From positions 2,119,171-2,183,170 of the forward strand of contig NC_020168.2 in the NCBI RefSeq assembly GCF_000224145.3: DNA of 64,000 nucleotides. Direction: 5' to 3'. Both the position numbers and the translations under genes were made by a program. The notes beneath the pieces were generated by a model that was not told the origin of the DNA, did not search any database, and saw only the letters and a program-made list of their open reading frames with translations. Numbering within the stretch: the first letter of the stretch is position 1; every line of letters starts with the position of its first letter. Source of the stretch: Ciona intestinalis. Lineage: Eukaryota > Chordata > Ascidiacea > Phlebobranchia > Cionidae. This document shows, in pieces, positions 1 to 12,555 of the stretch.

Positions 1-217
1 GATGGTTAGGTATAAATTTGCTCGCTGTTTTTTTCAGTTTTTAGTTTAGCCTAATTCATTCATTTTATGTGTAAGAAGGTAATTAAGAACCACTCATGTA
101 CATTTTGTAAAAGTTTTAATGGACAAGATATACCTGTTTGGCCCGAGATAAAACATAGACCTAAACTTTTAAATTTTAAAAATACATTAATCATTTATAT
201 TACCATCTTATCCACAG

Positions 218-3200
218 AGACAACGCACCAGGACAGAAGGAATGTGATGAAGCAATTGATCGAATCAATGAATCAATCCAACAATTCAACGACGCTGCAT
301 TATCTGCTATGGATCAGAGTCTTCCTGCCCGTGACGACAACTCACTCAATGGATTCCAAGCCATGGTGAGTTGGGTTGTTTTCTTTTACAATGATAAGGG
401 AGGAGTCGGAAGTTGTGCAACATTGGGTGCAGTTTTATTAACTCCCGAATGTCTTATTTTTTGTAACGTGTTTTAGGTTGTGGACACAGTGAACCAGATC
501 AGTCAGTGTGTTGATCCGCTTTCAAATGCTGCAAAGCAAGATGCTGCCCAACTTGGAAGACAGGTAAACAAACCTGATTTAAAAATATGTAGAATATTAG
601 GTTGTGTTAATCAATTATTGCCTGAACGTTGCTTTTATTTATCAATCAATGCAGTGTTTTCACTTTTCCATTTAAAGACTATCTGTATAAAAAAAAGAGT
701 TTAAATTTTATGGAAACTTTTATCTTCCGTAACATAGGTGGCACAGATGGCAAGTTATTTCGAACCACTTGCTCACGCTACCATTGGAGCTGCTGCGAAT
801 TCTGTCAATCACCAGCGACAAATGGACATTCTAGATTACAGCAAGACACTTGCTGAGTCAGCACTTCAGCTCATGTTTGCTGCCAAGGAAGGTGGCGGAA
901 ATCCTAAAGTAAGTTTTTAAGTATCTGGAGCTTGATTCCATAAAAAATACATTAAAGAAGAAAACATTTCAATAATTTTTTTTAGTTATGAGTAGTTTCC
1001 CCTTGAAACAAAATACAGGTGTCGACTCTTTTTTATGAAATGACTGGGGCATTTTAATAATTTAGTACTTTTTTTCTTAAAATTTAAATCGCTAAAACAT
1101 AGCACCCTATAAAATTTACTATTTTTTATATTTTGTTGTATTTAATTTTAGTTTTTTAATTCATTTTAAGAGTGGCCTGAGCTGCATAATCAAATTTAAA
1201 TTCTAGTTTAAAATAGATCATCGAAGACAGTAGAAGCACCTTTCTTTTATATAGTTTATAATGTAAACTTATAATTTAATCTTTCTGTTTTTTCTGGTAT
1301 AAATTAAGATTTATATTGGAGTAGACTAACGAATGAAGTATCTGTCACATTTAAAAATGCATGTTTCCATAGACTACCCAGTTCCTAATTTAATAAATTT
1401 AAATAGCTTTGCATTTAAAGCATGAGAACTAGAGTTAATTTAAAAGGTAGAAACTGTTTAGTGATTTCTATGTTTTGAAAAATACTTTATTTAGATAAGT
1501 TTCTTTTAATTTCAAAATTGTTTCTGTTACTAAAATATCTTCACAGCACAGTACAACAAAAATAAGAAAACTTAATCTTGGGCTTGCAGATTAGTTTTTT
1601 GGTTTCTATTTAACAAACCAAACATTTCATTCATGAAAAGCCCCGACATGATACACGGTCCAGTAGCGAGATAATCTTTATTTTGACAGGACCCACAACT
1701 GCACATGCACAATAACATGAGTGGGGAGTTTGTACACCACGATCCGCACAGGATGCCGGTGTGTAACGTAGCTCACCGCAGTTCTAGCCCCACACTAACC
1801 CCTAAACTGCTTGCTGCTAACCCCAAACCAAACCCTCTACTTTTTTCTTAATTTCTTTAGTTTCAAAACTTTACTTTTTTCTAAAACTTTGTGAACAACA
1901 ATTTGAGCAATTTTCGGTTTGTTTTATTGGTTAAGACGAAACTTTATCATATTTCTATCTCGTAGCCGATGCAGTTACCATCTCGTGGACACAAGAAGGT
2001 TTGTTGAACAGTGTGTGTGGCGATTTATGTTTCATGTTTTCTCGATGTTTTTTTATGTTGAGACTTTTGTTTGAGTGGGCAAGCTATGTTGTATAAACTC
2101 TTTGTGTGGTTTGTGGCAAATTCAGTTAAAAATTTCAATTACTTTTCTCTTTTCTACTTTCTTTATTTCTCATCTTCAGTTTGTTTCCTGGAACCCTTCA
2201 GTGAAGATTTATGTACAGTCTAAATTGAATCTTCTAATTAACTAACAATGCATGTTGTTTGACTGCAACAACTAAGGAAACTAACCAAACAATAGCAGTA
2301 GCTTGTCAGTAGACTCTTGCATTAGGAAGCACTTCAGAAGAAATTACACATCTTTAATTTTAATCTTAATTCCCTTAATAAAATTTCTTGCCACACCAGG
2401 CGGACAACACACATGAGGCAATAGACGAGGCGTCAGCATCGATGAAGGAGGCAATTGAGGATCTTCTTAAATCGGTCCAAGAAGCTCCAGAAGCTCTTGT
2501 CTCTGGAATGGTGGATACAATTAGCTCAGCTACTGCTGTAAGTTTGGAATATGTTTTTATTTTATGCTTTAACTTTTTGGTCAATAGACTTGTGTTTCTT
2601 GATCAGTATGTAAAGCTGCATTCAATTTCAAACGTCAACTTTTAACTCCTTAGCTTTGAATAGCAAATCTCACAGCCAGGCGGAACTGGATTTTCTCTGA
2701 TTTTAATCCCAGTCCCAGGTTCTTTAGAACCTCACACATGTAGAATAAAAGTATTAAACCCATTTATCAAACCAAACCTATGTATTGGCAACTGTTGTTT
2801 AATTGGTAAATATTTTAATAGAAACCTTTCTTGGATTTTGTTTAGATTCTACACAGCAATGTGCAAGCAAATGAGGATGACACATTCGCCGATTACCAAA
2901 CCTCCATCATGAAACACTGCAGAGCAATAGTGGTGACCAGTAGTGACATGAGCATGGCTATGAACAATCGTCCAGATGAACTGGCAACACTGGCAAAGAA
3001 GGTCACGGAAGAATACTCAGCGCTTGCTTCAGAAGGAGCAGCTGCTGCTTCACTTGCTGATTCCAACGAGGTTTGTGAAAAATTGTTCAATTTGATTGTA
3101 CCAATGTGGATTTCTGTATTGTTTCTTTGTGTGATAAGAAAAACGGGACTGTTCTTAAATTATTTAAAAAACGATTTTTGTATAAAAGTGTAAGCTGTTG

Positions 3201-6200
3201 TGGTTTTAAAACTTATTCCACCATTTTAACACACCATCTTTTTCGTTTAGGTTAGCAACCACATAAAGAAGTCTATACAAGATCTTGGAGATGCTTGCAA
3301 GGAGCTCGTTACTGCATCAGGGATGGTGCAGAGCAATCCGAGAGACATCCACGCAAAGAAAGATCTCAAGGATGCGGGGAAGAACATCAATGAGAAGGTA
3401 AATGTTAGGCATTTCTTTATTATGTATATATCAATATTGCATGTGTTGTTATATTTATATATTCTTAAGATAAATATTTATTGCACTTTGAAAACAGCAT
3501 TGGTTTTACTGAATCTTTAATATCAGGTATCATATGTGATGTCTTCATTACAAGAAGGTGGTCGTGGCACACAAGCTTGCATCAACGCACACACCAAGGT
3601 TCAAGGCATCATTGGTGACTTGGATACAACACTCATGTTTGTTACATCTGGTGCTCTCAACCCAGAGTCTGACAACGAGTCATTTGCTGAGCACAGGTAA
3701 CACTTGTTATTCTTCTGTAACGTACAGTGGAAGGAATGTTTGTGTATTCTCTTTGTCAGTATTATGTATGTGTTATGTTTCAGAAGGTTAAGCTGCCTTG
3801 TTTTATATTATATTTCTATAACGCAAGGTAATAATAAGGTATTGATCAGAAAGTTTCTTTGTAAATGTATGTTGTGTCAATATTCAAATTGTTAATACTA
3901 TGTTATGATTATTATTTTCTCTACTTGCGTAGAGAGAACATTCTCTCCACTGCGAAGGCGCTTGTGGAGGACACCAAGCAACTGGTGGCAGGAGCAGCTG
4001 GAGGACAGGAAAAGCTTGCAGGAGCAGCACAATCTGCATCACAGACCATCAGCAAACTTGCTGATGTAGTGAAAAGTGGAGCATCCAGCCTTGGAGCAGA
4101 TGATCCAGACACTCAGGTACCTAACAATTTAGTAAATTGTGATAAATAAATAAACAAATCCGTTTTGCCCTAACATATTTAGAACCTGTTGCAACACTCC
4201 TGTCACTGTTATAATATAATTATTAGCCATTTAAATCTTAAGATCCATCTTATAAACCTGAAACACCACAGGTGATCCTAATCAACGCTGTGCGCGATGT
4301 GGCATCTGCACTGGCTGATCTTATTAATTCAACTAAAGATGCAGCTGGTAAATCCACCTCAGATCAAGCTATGTTCCATCTTAAAGCATCAGCAAAGGTT
4401 TCAAAAGATTTGTTTTTTATCATGGTTAAATATATTGTTGTCCTATTTAATTTTGAATTTTTTTATTGTAAAAGGGTAATTTTATCAAGTCAACTTATAA
4501 ATCAAGAAAAAAATTCTATGACTAACTTCAAAAGTTTGTAGGCATGTGATAGGCAAGAAAGTATAATAAAAGTAATTAAAAACTGTATAGTATGTTAACA
4601 TATTCTAAAATAAATTTACATAATGTTTAACACAGGCAATGGTGACGAATGTGACATCTCTATTGAAAACGGTCAAATCAGTTGAAGATGAAGCTGCTAA
4701 AGGACCTCGTGCAATTGAACAAACCATTAACTCCATCAAACAGGAACTTAAAGTAAAATTCAATTGGTTTCATTTTATAACTCTGATATAAACTTCAAGT
4801 TAGAGTTACCTTTAGGTACACAGTTTATTAAAGGTATGAGCAGGTATTCCCCAAAAAAGTGGTAATATTTAACTAACAATTCTTTTGCAACCTTTAGTCC
4901 ACATGTATGCCCTCTTTACATCTGTTGTGGAAAATGCATTAGATTCTTATTAGAGTTAGACTTTAAGTTATGATGCATGAAGTTGAGTTAGCTTGGTTTT
5001 ACTGTCAAAGCGGCTTTTGATAAGCTGTTCGTTGTCCAGGGAGCAAAAAAAATGGGAAAACACCATCTTAAGAGTCATTTTACCTATTGATGTTTACTAA
5101 AGTTTGTGTAGGAAACATAAGATTAAAAATATGCTTGTATTATTATTCAAAATATCTTATTGTTTCAACTATAAATTAATAACATATGTTAGTAATTTAA
5201 CCTTTCTTTTAATATAACAAAGTTACAAAAATATTGCCAAGTTGTGTTAATAAATACGAAACATATTCCTGCATTAAAATTTTGAAAATCTTTTAACAGT
5301 CCCTGCAATCTGTGGCTGGTGAAGAAAGAAGGGCCACGCCAGAGGAGCTCATTCAAGTCACCAAGCCAATCACCAATGCCACCGCAAAAGCTGTGGCTGC
5401 TGGTAAATTCTGTCGCCAGGAAGATATGATTGTTTGTGCAAATATGGGAAGGAAAGCTGTTTTTGATATGATTCATATCTGTCGTGTAAGTTTGTCATAA
5501 TATTCTTCTAACAATGTTTATTGGAAATTTCGTGTTGAAGAACAAATTAGTTTGGTTTGTAGATTTAATTTTAAATGTATGCTCCATTTTATATTTACTT
5601 TAAATATATTAAGGTACCAGTTTCACAACAATCACCATTTTTTCTCTCCAGGCATCAGCAGCCAACACGGAAGACCCAATTCAGCAACAAGATACTTTGA
5701 AATTTGGCTCAGGTGTTGCTGAAGCCTATGTTAACCTATTAAGTAATGTGTTGGCCACAAGCCACCAACCAAGTAACAATGATCTAAAAAAGAATTTGGT
5801 CCCTCTTTCAAAGAGTGTTGCTACTGCAGTGAGCAACCTTGTGCGGTCTGGAGAAAGCATGAAAGGTGAGTTTGTTTTTTTATTCAAAGAAACTTGAAAC
5901 TTACTTTCTTTTTTTTTAAATAATTTATTTTTATAAATATTACATATTTACTTTTTTTCTATAATGTATTAACTTAAAATTCAGTCAATTTTTAAATTAA
6001 TTTTAAAGGTCATTGACTGATCTGGCTCTGTAGTTTATGATTTACTGTTAAGTTGCACATAACATGGTGCAGTGTGAAAATATCCTTCTAAAATTGGACT
6101 TAAATAATAGATATTTCTAATATCAGGTACAGACTGGGTTGATCCAAATGACCCGAACGTCATCGCTGAACAAGAACTTCTTGCTGCTGCATCCTCAATC

Positions 6201-7266
6201 GAAGCTGCTGCCAAGAAACTTGCCCAACTACGACCACGCAAGAAGCCCAAGGTACCCGTGGTGTTGCTAACTAATTTATACGATATAAGTTAACCTTTAA
6301 AGGTAAACGACTTTATAGATGTTGTTCGTTGTTATATGTGAAGTAGGTGTTTATAATTTAAACATTGTTGGAAATCTTTAACAGCAAGCGGACGAGAGCT
6401 TGAACTTTGAAGAACAGATTTTGGAAGCCGCAAAATCAATCGCAACTGCAACCACAGCCCTTGTAAAAGCTGCATCTGCTGCCCAGAAAGAACTTGTGTT
6501 GCAAGGAAAGGTAAGTGAAGAAAATATGTCCAAAGCAAGTTAGAGTAGTGTGCATTTTATTGCGTCAAAAAAACATGCTAATCATCATACTGGGTAGACT
6601 AAACCTACATTTTACACAGGTCGGGTCTGTACCAGCCATGCGTCATGATGATGGACAGTGGTCCCAAGGCCTCATTTCCGCAGCTCAGATGGTGGCACGA
6701 GCAACCGGTAACTTGTGTGAAGCTGCAAACCAAGCCGTGCAGGGCGAAGCGAGCGAGGAAAAGCTTGTTACGTCAGCAAAGCAAGTGGCATCCTCCACTG
6801 CCCAATTACTGGTTGCTTGTAAAGTAAAGGCCGACCCTAACAGTGAAAACATGAAGCGTTTGCAAGTGAGTTCTGTCTGCCTGCTTGTTTTTTAAAAGAA
6901 TGTTCACAAAGCAAATGTGATTCCTAGCAATGTTACATGCTGCAAAATGTTTTATCGCAATGATTTTTAAGCCAAACCCACATTGCTAGCTAACTAATTC
7001 GCCTTTTAAATCAACCCTTAATGCACCAGACGGCAGGTACTGCCGTAAACAAAGCCACCCAAATGCTTGTCGAATCTGCATCGGCCACATTTGAAGAGCA
7101 AAATGAGGAACCGGAAGTCGAGTTAGCTGGCGGGCTTGTCAGCGGTATAGCCCAGGAAATGCAAGCAATGGAGGCTATTCTTGCAAAAGAGAAAGAGTTA
7201 AAGGAAGCACAGTCACAGTTGCTCAAAATCCGCAAAAAGAAATACGAGCAAAACCAAAAGAAATAG
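218..7266 (+). CDS. TLN: Talin, C-terminal part (isoform with proximal terminal exon)
   Basis: Talin links integrin tails to F-actin at cell adhesions. The window enters the gene in the rod, at about the start of vertebrate R9. Exons: 218-365, 477-563, 738-908, 2400-2537, 2846-3070, 3251-3397, 3527-3696, 3933-4116, 4272-4397, 4636-4752, 5300-5485, 5652-5865, 6127-6251, 6385-6510, 6620-6865 and 7030-7266 (stop TAG). All junctions are GT/AG and the phases join without a stop, giving about 882 residues. The translation follows vertebrate talin 1/2 almost collinearly, for example AKAVAAG, DESLNFEEQILEAAKSI and DDGQWSQGLISAA. The last two lie in the C-terminal I/LWEQ (THATCH) actin-binding module. 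The last exon supplies the charged dimerisation helix. The 5' part of the gene lies left of the window. Identity is very secure; which published isoform name goes with this end I cannot say. Confidence 0.96.
909..2399 (+). other. Long talin intron with a repeat-like insert
   Basis: This intron of about 1.5 kb separates the talin exons ending GGNPK and starting ADNTHEA. Most of it is plain AT-rich DNA. Bases 1636-1840 stand out as CpG- and C-rich (cacggtccagtagcgag, then several CCCCAAACC-type runs) and look like an inserted repeat fragment, but I cannot name a family. A possible 33-nt cassette exon at 1966-1998 is listed separately. Confidence 0.5.
1966..1998 (+). other. Candidate 33-nt talin cassette microexon
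   Basis: Inside the long talin intron, a pyrimidine-rich acceptor (tttctatctcgtag) precedes 33 bases that read PMQLPSRGHKK in phase 0 and end at AAG|gtttgt. Both flanking talin exons also join in phase 0, so inclusion would add 11 basic residues without disturbing the frame. No conserved equivalent is known to me at this position, and a short open stretch between weak splice sites can arise by chance. Confidence 0.22.
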
Positions 7267-7624
7267 ACAGATCCCAATTTCCCATTGCAATCAGTTAATA
7301 TTTTATTTTACTTTCAGTTCATTTTATTTTAAAATCTTTTATCAGTTTGCTTGCTTAGGCATTAGTTTCAACTCAGTTGACTTCCTTTATAGTTTTTAGT
7401 TATGAGAATGAAATGTGTGGCAGTTTATCGTCAGTTAAGAAACGAGGCTTCAATGTAAATTAATTTTCTTTATTTATATTTAATCATGTCCATTTATCTT
7501 TAACATTATTATAATCGTTTTTGTCTCCTTTGATTAAGTTTGAATGCGGTGGATTTTTAATTTTCTAATCGGGTTTTGTTTGCATGCACTCTTTCTACCA
7601 TCCGTGGAACGAACGTGACAATAG

Positions 7625-7861
7625 ATTGCTGGCAATGCAGTCAAGCACGCTTCAGAAGACCTCGTCAAAGCGGCGTCCGAATCCGCTAACTCTGACGACG
7701 AAGTGGAGGTTGTCATAAACTCACGACTGGTCGGAGGCATTGCGCAGGAAATGATGGCGCAAGAAGAGATTTTGCGCAAAGAGCGAGAACTACAATCTGC
7801 AAGGCAGAAACTTGCGCAGATTCGTCGGATGCGTTACAAGGATGATTCTGAATCCGATTAA
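7625..7861 (+). CDS. TLN: Talin alternative terminal exon (distal isoform)
   Basis: This is a second talin last exon. Its acceptor AG is at 7623-7624, it is read in phase 0 and ends at TAA 7859-7861. It is exactly 237 nt, the same as the proximal last exon at 7030-7266, and encodes 78 residues collinear with that exon: xAGxAV at the start, LVxGIAQEM in the middle, then KERELQSARQKLAQIRRMRY. It would join the exon ending at 6865 by skipping 7030-7266. It is closer to the vertebrate talin C-terminus (RKEREL...KLAQIR) than the proximal copy is. Ciona intestinalis is known to make two talins from one gene that differ in the C-terminal I/LWEQ module, which fits this arrangement. The swap changes the dimerisation helix of the actin-binding module. 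Confidence 0.92.
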   Translation: MAGNAVKHASEDLVKAASESANSDDEVEVVINSRLVGGIAQEMMAQEEILRKERELQSARQKLAQIRRMRYKDDSESD

Positions 7862-8548
7862 GCTGTGGAAACATTTTATATCGCCCCATTCCCACAGCTT
7901 CGCATTTTGCTAGCATTCGCTTCCGGCCATCGTCCAAGGTCCAGCAAAATTACAGTGTCTCGTAAATTGTACAGCGCTGCTAAAGCCCGGCTTTATGTTC
8001 CTGTTCTCCTGTATATAAGATGAAAAACCCGTCTTGTCCGTGGCGACACCATTAAGCTGCTGAGCCTCTATATAACGGTGTTTAATTGTACATAAGCATT
8101 ATTTCTAGTTCGATTATTACACAACAGTCTAACAAAATATTCTAAAAATACGCCGACGAGTGTATTCTTTTTTCAGTCGTGTTGTCTATTACTCCGATAA
8201 AGCTTGGTGTTTAAAGCGACGAGATTTTTCTCCGCTCACCCTTATGATTTCGCAAGTTGCTGTATGTTTGTTCTCGCAATTAACCTCCCTGCCTCGCCAA
8301 TGTCCACTAACAGAAAGTTATTATCCTGTATAACATTCTACGTAAATCCCTGTATCATGAATGCACATTAGGCCCGACAAAATTTCTCATACGCAGAATA
8401 CATCACTTTACTGAATGCGGATTGTCCTTACAAGCTATGGGGTCATGTAGTTTCACATCATGAACTTCCAGTCAAGGTATAAGAAAGGCTATACAACAAA
8501 TTATTGCGATGAAATTCTATTTTAAAAAATGTTCTTTCTGAATATATA

Positions 8549-8757
8549 GTAGAATGGGGGAAGTTGGGGCACGTAAGCACATACTGCCCAATATTTCTAA
8601 AATCAAAAAACATTACGGTCTTTGGGTGATACTACGAATTATTACTAACTATCATTCCTTTATTAGTCAACGGCAACAAAAACCCTATTCAAAAAATGTA
8701 TAAAAGAAGTTAAAATATTAAAGACACGAGGAGTTAGTTAGCGATTCGCACAACATG
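8549..8757 (+). repeat. MITE family B, left part of a long-type copy
   Basis: The segment starts tagtagaatgggggaag and matches the first 200 bases or so of the full copy at 8907-9627 in order: the cacatactgccc block, the atcattcctttatta block and the acacgaggagtta block. It stops where another copy's left end (tatatagtagtgcggggga) begins near 8759, so it is truncated or interrupted. Confidence 0.7.
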
Positions 8758-8906
8758 TATATAGTAGTGCGGGGGAAGATGGGAGACTTTGGGCGCATAA
8801 TATATATCCAAGTATACTGAACGCGTTTTAAGCAATTAACACCGGTCTATGGGAGTTTTGGGGACCGGGGATACGGTTTTATAATTCGTTATAGGAAACT
8901 TATATA

Positions 8907-9627
8907 TATATAGTACAATGGGGGAAGATGGGACACTTAAGCACATATTGCCAAATATTTCCAAAATCAAAATAGATGACGGTTTTTGGGTAATACCACG
9001 AATTAATACTACCATTCCTTTATTAATTGACAACGATTTAATAAAATATAATAAAACACACGAGGAGTTATTTAACTATCCGCACAACAAGTAAAATTTT
9101 ACAAATTCGAAAACACACAGGATAAGATGGAACAGTTTAAAATCATTGTTAATTTTGATTATTAAGTGTATTTATAAATAGGAGTATACGTAAATAAAAC
9201 GAAATAATACTGTACGCCTTTAAAATTAAATCTTAACATTCTTTTTCTTGCTCTACTCCGGCTTACTGCTATAGTTTTTAACATGTTACCTATATACATT
9301 ATATTATTGCATAACAATTGGTATTGTTTGTACGACAATGGGTAATGTTCGAACATCAATGGATAAATATTGTATCCTACAAATGTATATGAACTTGTAA
9401 TAACAGAAAATTGATTATAACTATTACATACGACTCATTAACAGATCATCACTCTCTTTTTTCACAAGTGAGCGCTCATTTTTTTATTATTATTTTCTGG
9501 GGACTTTTAAAAAACGTCGTTTTTGTGACATATAAAACGTGTATTGGAATAGTATTTCAATATTTTATAAAAAATTAAAAAAGAGTCTCGTCTGACAAAG
9601 TGTCCCATCTTTCCCCACCCTACTATA
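8907..9627 (+). repeat. MITE family B, long-type copy (about 720 bp)
   Basis: The left end tatagtacaatgggggaag and the right end ccccaccctactata are imperfect inverted repeats (consensus TATAGTAGGGTGGGGGAAGA). The interior is AT-rich with no conserved coding capacity. The ends lie in TATA-rich sequence, so a TA or TATA target is possible but cannot be read cleanly. A second long copy lies at 24896-25398 and shorter relatives occur throughout the window. Confidence 0.75.
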
Positions 9628-10441
9628 ACTGTAAAACGATGTTTTGTTTGTCGTATTTATTCCAAATTACTGTCATATTGACCCCTGCCTATTTTCCTTA
9701 TGTTTATATCTCAGTGTTTTTCACAAAAATAAAACTAGTTTTATAAGACAAAATCAAACTATATGAAATATTCAAGCTCTTTTATATGAACCTTTGAAAC
9801 TATTTCAATCGTTTACACTCGCTATAACTACAAAATTTCGTTCGCTTTTGTGTGATTTTGCGAGCATTTAAAAGCACCTTACCATTTCACTTTTTTCGCC
9901 TGTTTAAAAAATACTGTCTCTATTTCACATATTTTTTAATATTTAAAAACAGTTTTAGGTTTTGGTGCGCGCTTTATAAAGTCGTGATAGTACTGTCGAA
10001 TAATTCTGTAATATGTTTTATTCTCTGATTATCATTAAATGAGGGGCCGTCAAAAGAAAATTAAAAAGTTCCCGTCTGTTGCAAAAGTGTTCCACCTTTT
10101 CCCATCCTACTATACTCCGTTTTGCTTAAATTTACAGTCCCGTGTCATCAAAACCGAAGATAACTCAAATCTGTCTCTCTATTTCCTAGTCGTCGTTTGA
10201 ACAACTCTTTGATCCAATGTTACTATATGTTCATTGGTTTGAGCAGAATATAATCAGTAGGCCTAGACTGCATGCAGAGCACATAGCACAAGTTGTAGTA
10301 GTAGTAGGCTAAGCATATTGTAATGTCTGTCGTTTTGTTAAAGCTCCTTTCAATGCGACCCTTAAACTGCTTGGGATCTTGTGTTCAAACGCGGAAACGA
10401 AAATTCGGAAATAATTAACAAAATATAAAGATAGTTCTGAA

Positions 10442-10888
10442 CAGAGCCATAAAAATACCGAGTAGTCCAACCCATTGTTACGTAAAACACAAATTGAACG
10501 GCAATTTGGGTCCAAAATAACACAGTAGGTATAGGGAAAATGTATGTTTTTCGGTAAATTACAGAAAAACTTGGGCCTAAAAACAAATTTAAAGGTTGAA
10601 AAATGTAAAAAACATGTGTTATTTGTTTTCTGTGTCAAAATAAGTCAAAAATTAGAATTAGAAGCGCTTGATTTGCGACATTTTAGTCATTTAATGCGGC
10701 TAAATTTATACATTTTTTCTAAAAATGTTTGGTAAGGTAAATAGAAGCTGTTTTACACCTTCCCACAATAGGAAAACACAAACAAAACTTAACAAGTTCG
10801 TTTAAACCCATTGTCAAAGTCACCACTTTTGCTCTATTTTGGACACACATAGACGGCAGTTGGACTACTCGGTGTTTATACGACTCTG
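10442..10888 (-). mobile_element. MITE family A (hAT-type), full-length copy 1
   Basis: This 447-bp element has terminal inverted repeats starting CAGAGCCATAAAAATACCGA on one side and CAGAGTCGTATAAACACCGA on the other; both continue with GTAGTCCAAC. It is flanked by a perfect 8-bp target duplication, GTTCTGAA (10434-10441 and 10889-10896). An 8-bp duplication and CAG-starting ends fit the hAT superfamily. The open frame of about 100 residues inside it is repeated in the other copies and has no recognisable transposase motif, so the element is non-autonomous. Confidence 0.9.
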
Positions 10889-12555
10889 GTTCTGAAAAAC
10901 GTTTAATCATTGTATTCACAAATTCAGTATATTTTAATACCATCGTTTTACATAACAGCTAATCGGTTATTTCTGTGGTTATCACCAAGTCATACGGCAT
11001 ACGCCATACATTCAGGAATTGTATTGTACGGTACCATTGCTTTCTCGCAATATTACTATGTATACGAATTATCAATATTATTTGTCATTGCTTACTACAT
11101 AGTTATCTCCGGTTAGCACTTCAAGCTGTTACCTGATTGTTTTGTATCAGATATTGTGAACAATTCGTAACTGCTATCATAATGGCGTTTTTTGCGCGGG
11201 TGTGAAATAGGTGCTAGGTTGCATCTATTCTAACCGAGAAAAAGGAGAGTGAGAATTTCGCGAAAGCGATTCATTTTACAATTTGTTGTCAAGGATTCAC
11301 GTTCATGATTTCGAGTTATGAGTTAAGTTTTTCTCTTGAACAGAAATTGTAGATGTATTGGTTGTGTGTTTGAGGTTACTTAACAAACGAAAAGATTTAA
11401 CTTGTCGATCTGAAGGTAATTTCTTTTGGTGATATTAGGAAGTTTTCATAAATTAATTCAGGATTCATCATGTGCATAGTTTTTTAAAACTAATATGTCT
11501 TTAATTTGTAAACAAAGTTCTTGTATGAAAAACGTTAACCAGCCTATGTATTTCTCTTTCTGATGTTAAACGTCATCATACCAAGAAACATCAAACTATA
11601 TATATATTTCATGAATAGTTCTAGATCAACTGTGTAATGTTTTATTCCATCCATTTGTTCATAAAGCTACATGTCTAATTTATTGACAATATATGCACAT
11701 TATATTTTTAGGTTTAAATGTGGAGCATTTTTTGCATCCCTGTTACTGAATGTCTATTTGCTGTTAATGTTGATTTTGGTTGAAAGCTTTTTAATATTTT
11801 GTAGGTTTTGTCGTTAGTATTATTGATCACTTTGTCATGTAATGAAATTAAAAGCAAGCTACCTAAATAGACATTTTCATTGTCGAATATATTTAGCCTG
11901 CAGTCTGTGACAGTGGTTGTTGTTACGTAATAATACCGACCTTAATGACGTACCGGCTCTCAATAAGGTTATTTTGATCACACAAGAATGAACCCCCTTC
12001 AAGTTTGATAGCTTCCCATAGCCAATTAATTGAGGAAACGTCTCAAATGTGTTTTTACCTGATACTTTCTCTTGTGTTTTAAACATGGTAATCTAGTTCT
12101 TTTCTTGGCTACTGCAGTCTCGTCATATGTCTTTTCTCCATAACTTTAACAACTTTCCCATGCTAGTTGGTCCTGTTGATATGTGTGTAAGTTATAGTTC
12201 TAATTAATAAAAATAACCCTTTTGGAAAGTTTTTTTGTAGAATTGTTTTGTTTTTATAAAATGAAGTAAAATTTTCAAGGATAATTTGTTAACATATGGT
12301 TGTATTGCAAAAGCATAAAAATACTAACCAATTAAATTCAAAACTCAGATTTTTTGATGTATAGTTTAAGTTCATCGAAACGCCGTTTAAATAATATATA
12401 TATTTTAAACCCATTAAAAAAAATAACCCACTTGATTACTTTGTTATCTGTATTGTAGTTTCAAAAGCTTTATTTGAAATGCAAATGTTTATTTATTGTA
12501 GTGTTTAGGTACTGTCTTTGTTTAAGGTTTTTAATGTAACAGTTTAAGTTAATAA

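Larger units (their letters stand above)
7862..12555. other. Intergenic region, talin to E protein gene
   Basis: No conserved coding exon is visible in these 4.7 kb. Bases 7862-8460 would hold the talin 3' UTR. Bases 8549-9627 hold copies of an AT-rich MITE (family B) and 10442-10888 holds a 447-bp hAT-type MITE (family A). A further family-B right end, reading cttttcccatcctactata, lies at about 10090-10115. The stretch 10897-12540 is unique-looking AT-rich DNA that probably contains the promoter and 5' UTR of the E protein gene. A possible non-coding exon would end at the GAAG|gtaatt donor near 11416. Confidence 0.6.

Noticed and set aside
10309..10638. A 109-residue minus-strand ORF similar to plus-strand ORFs at 26175, 26641 and 41696
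   Set aside because: It is the same frame inside each copy of the 447-bp hAT MITE. The ORF has no transposase or other motif and its repetition reflects element copies, not a gene family.
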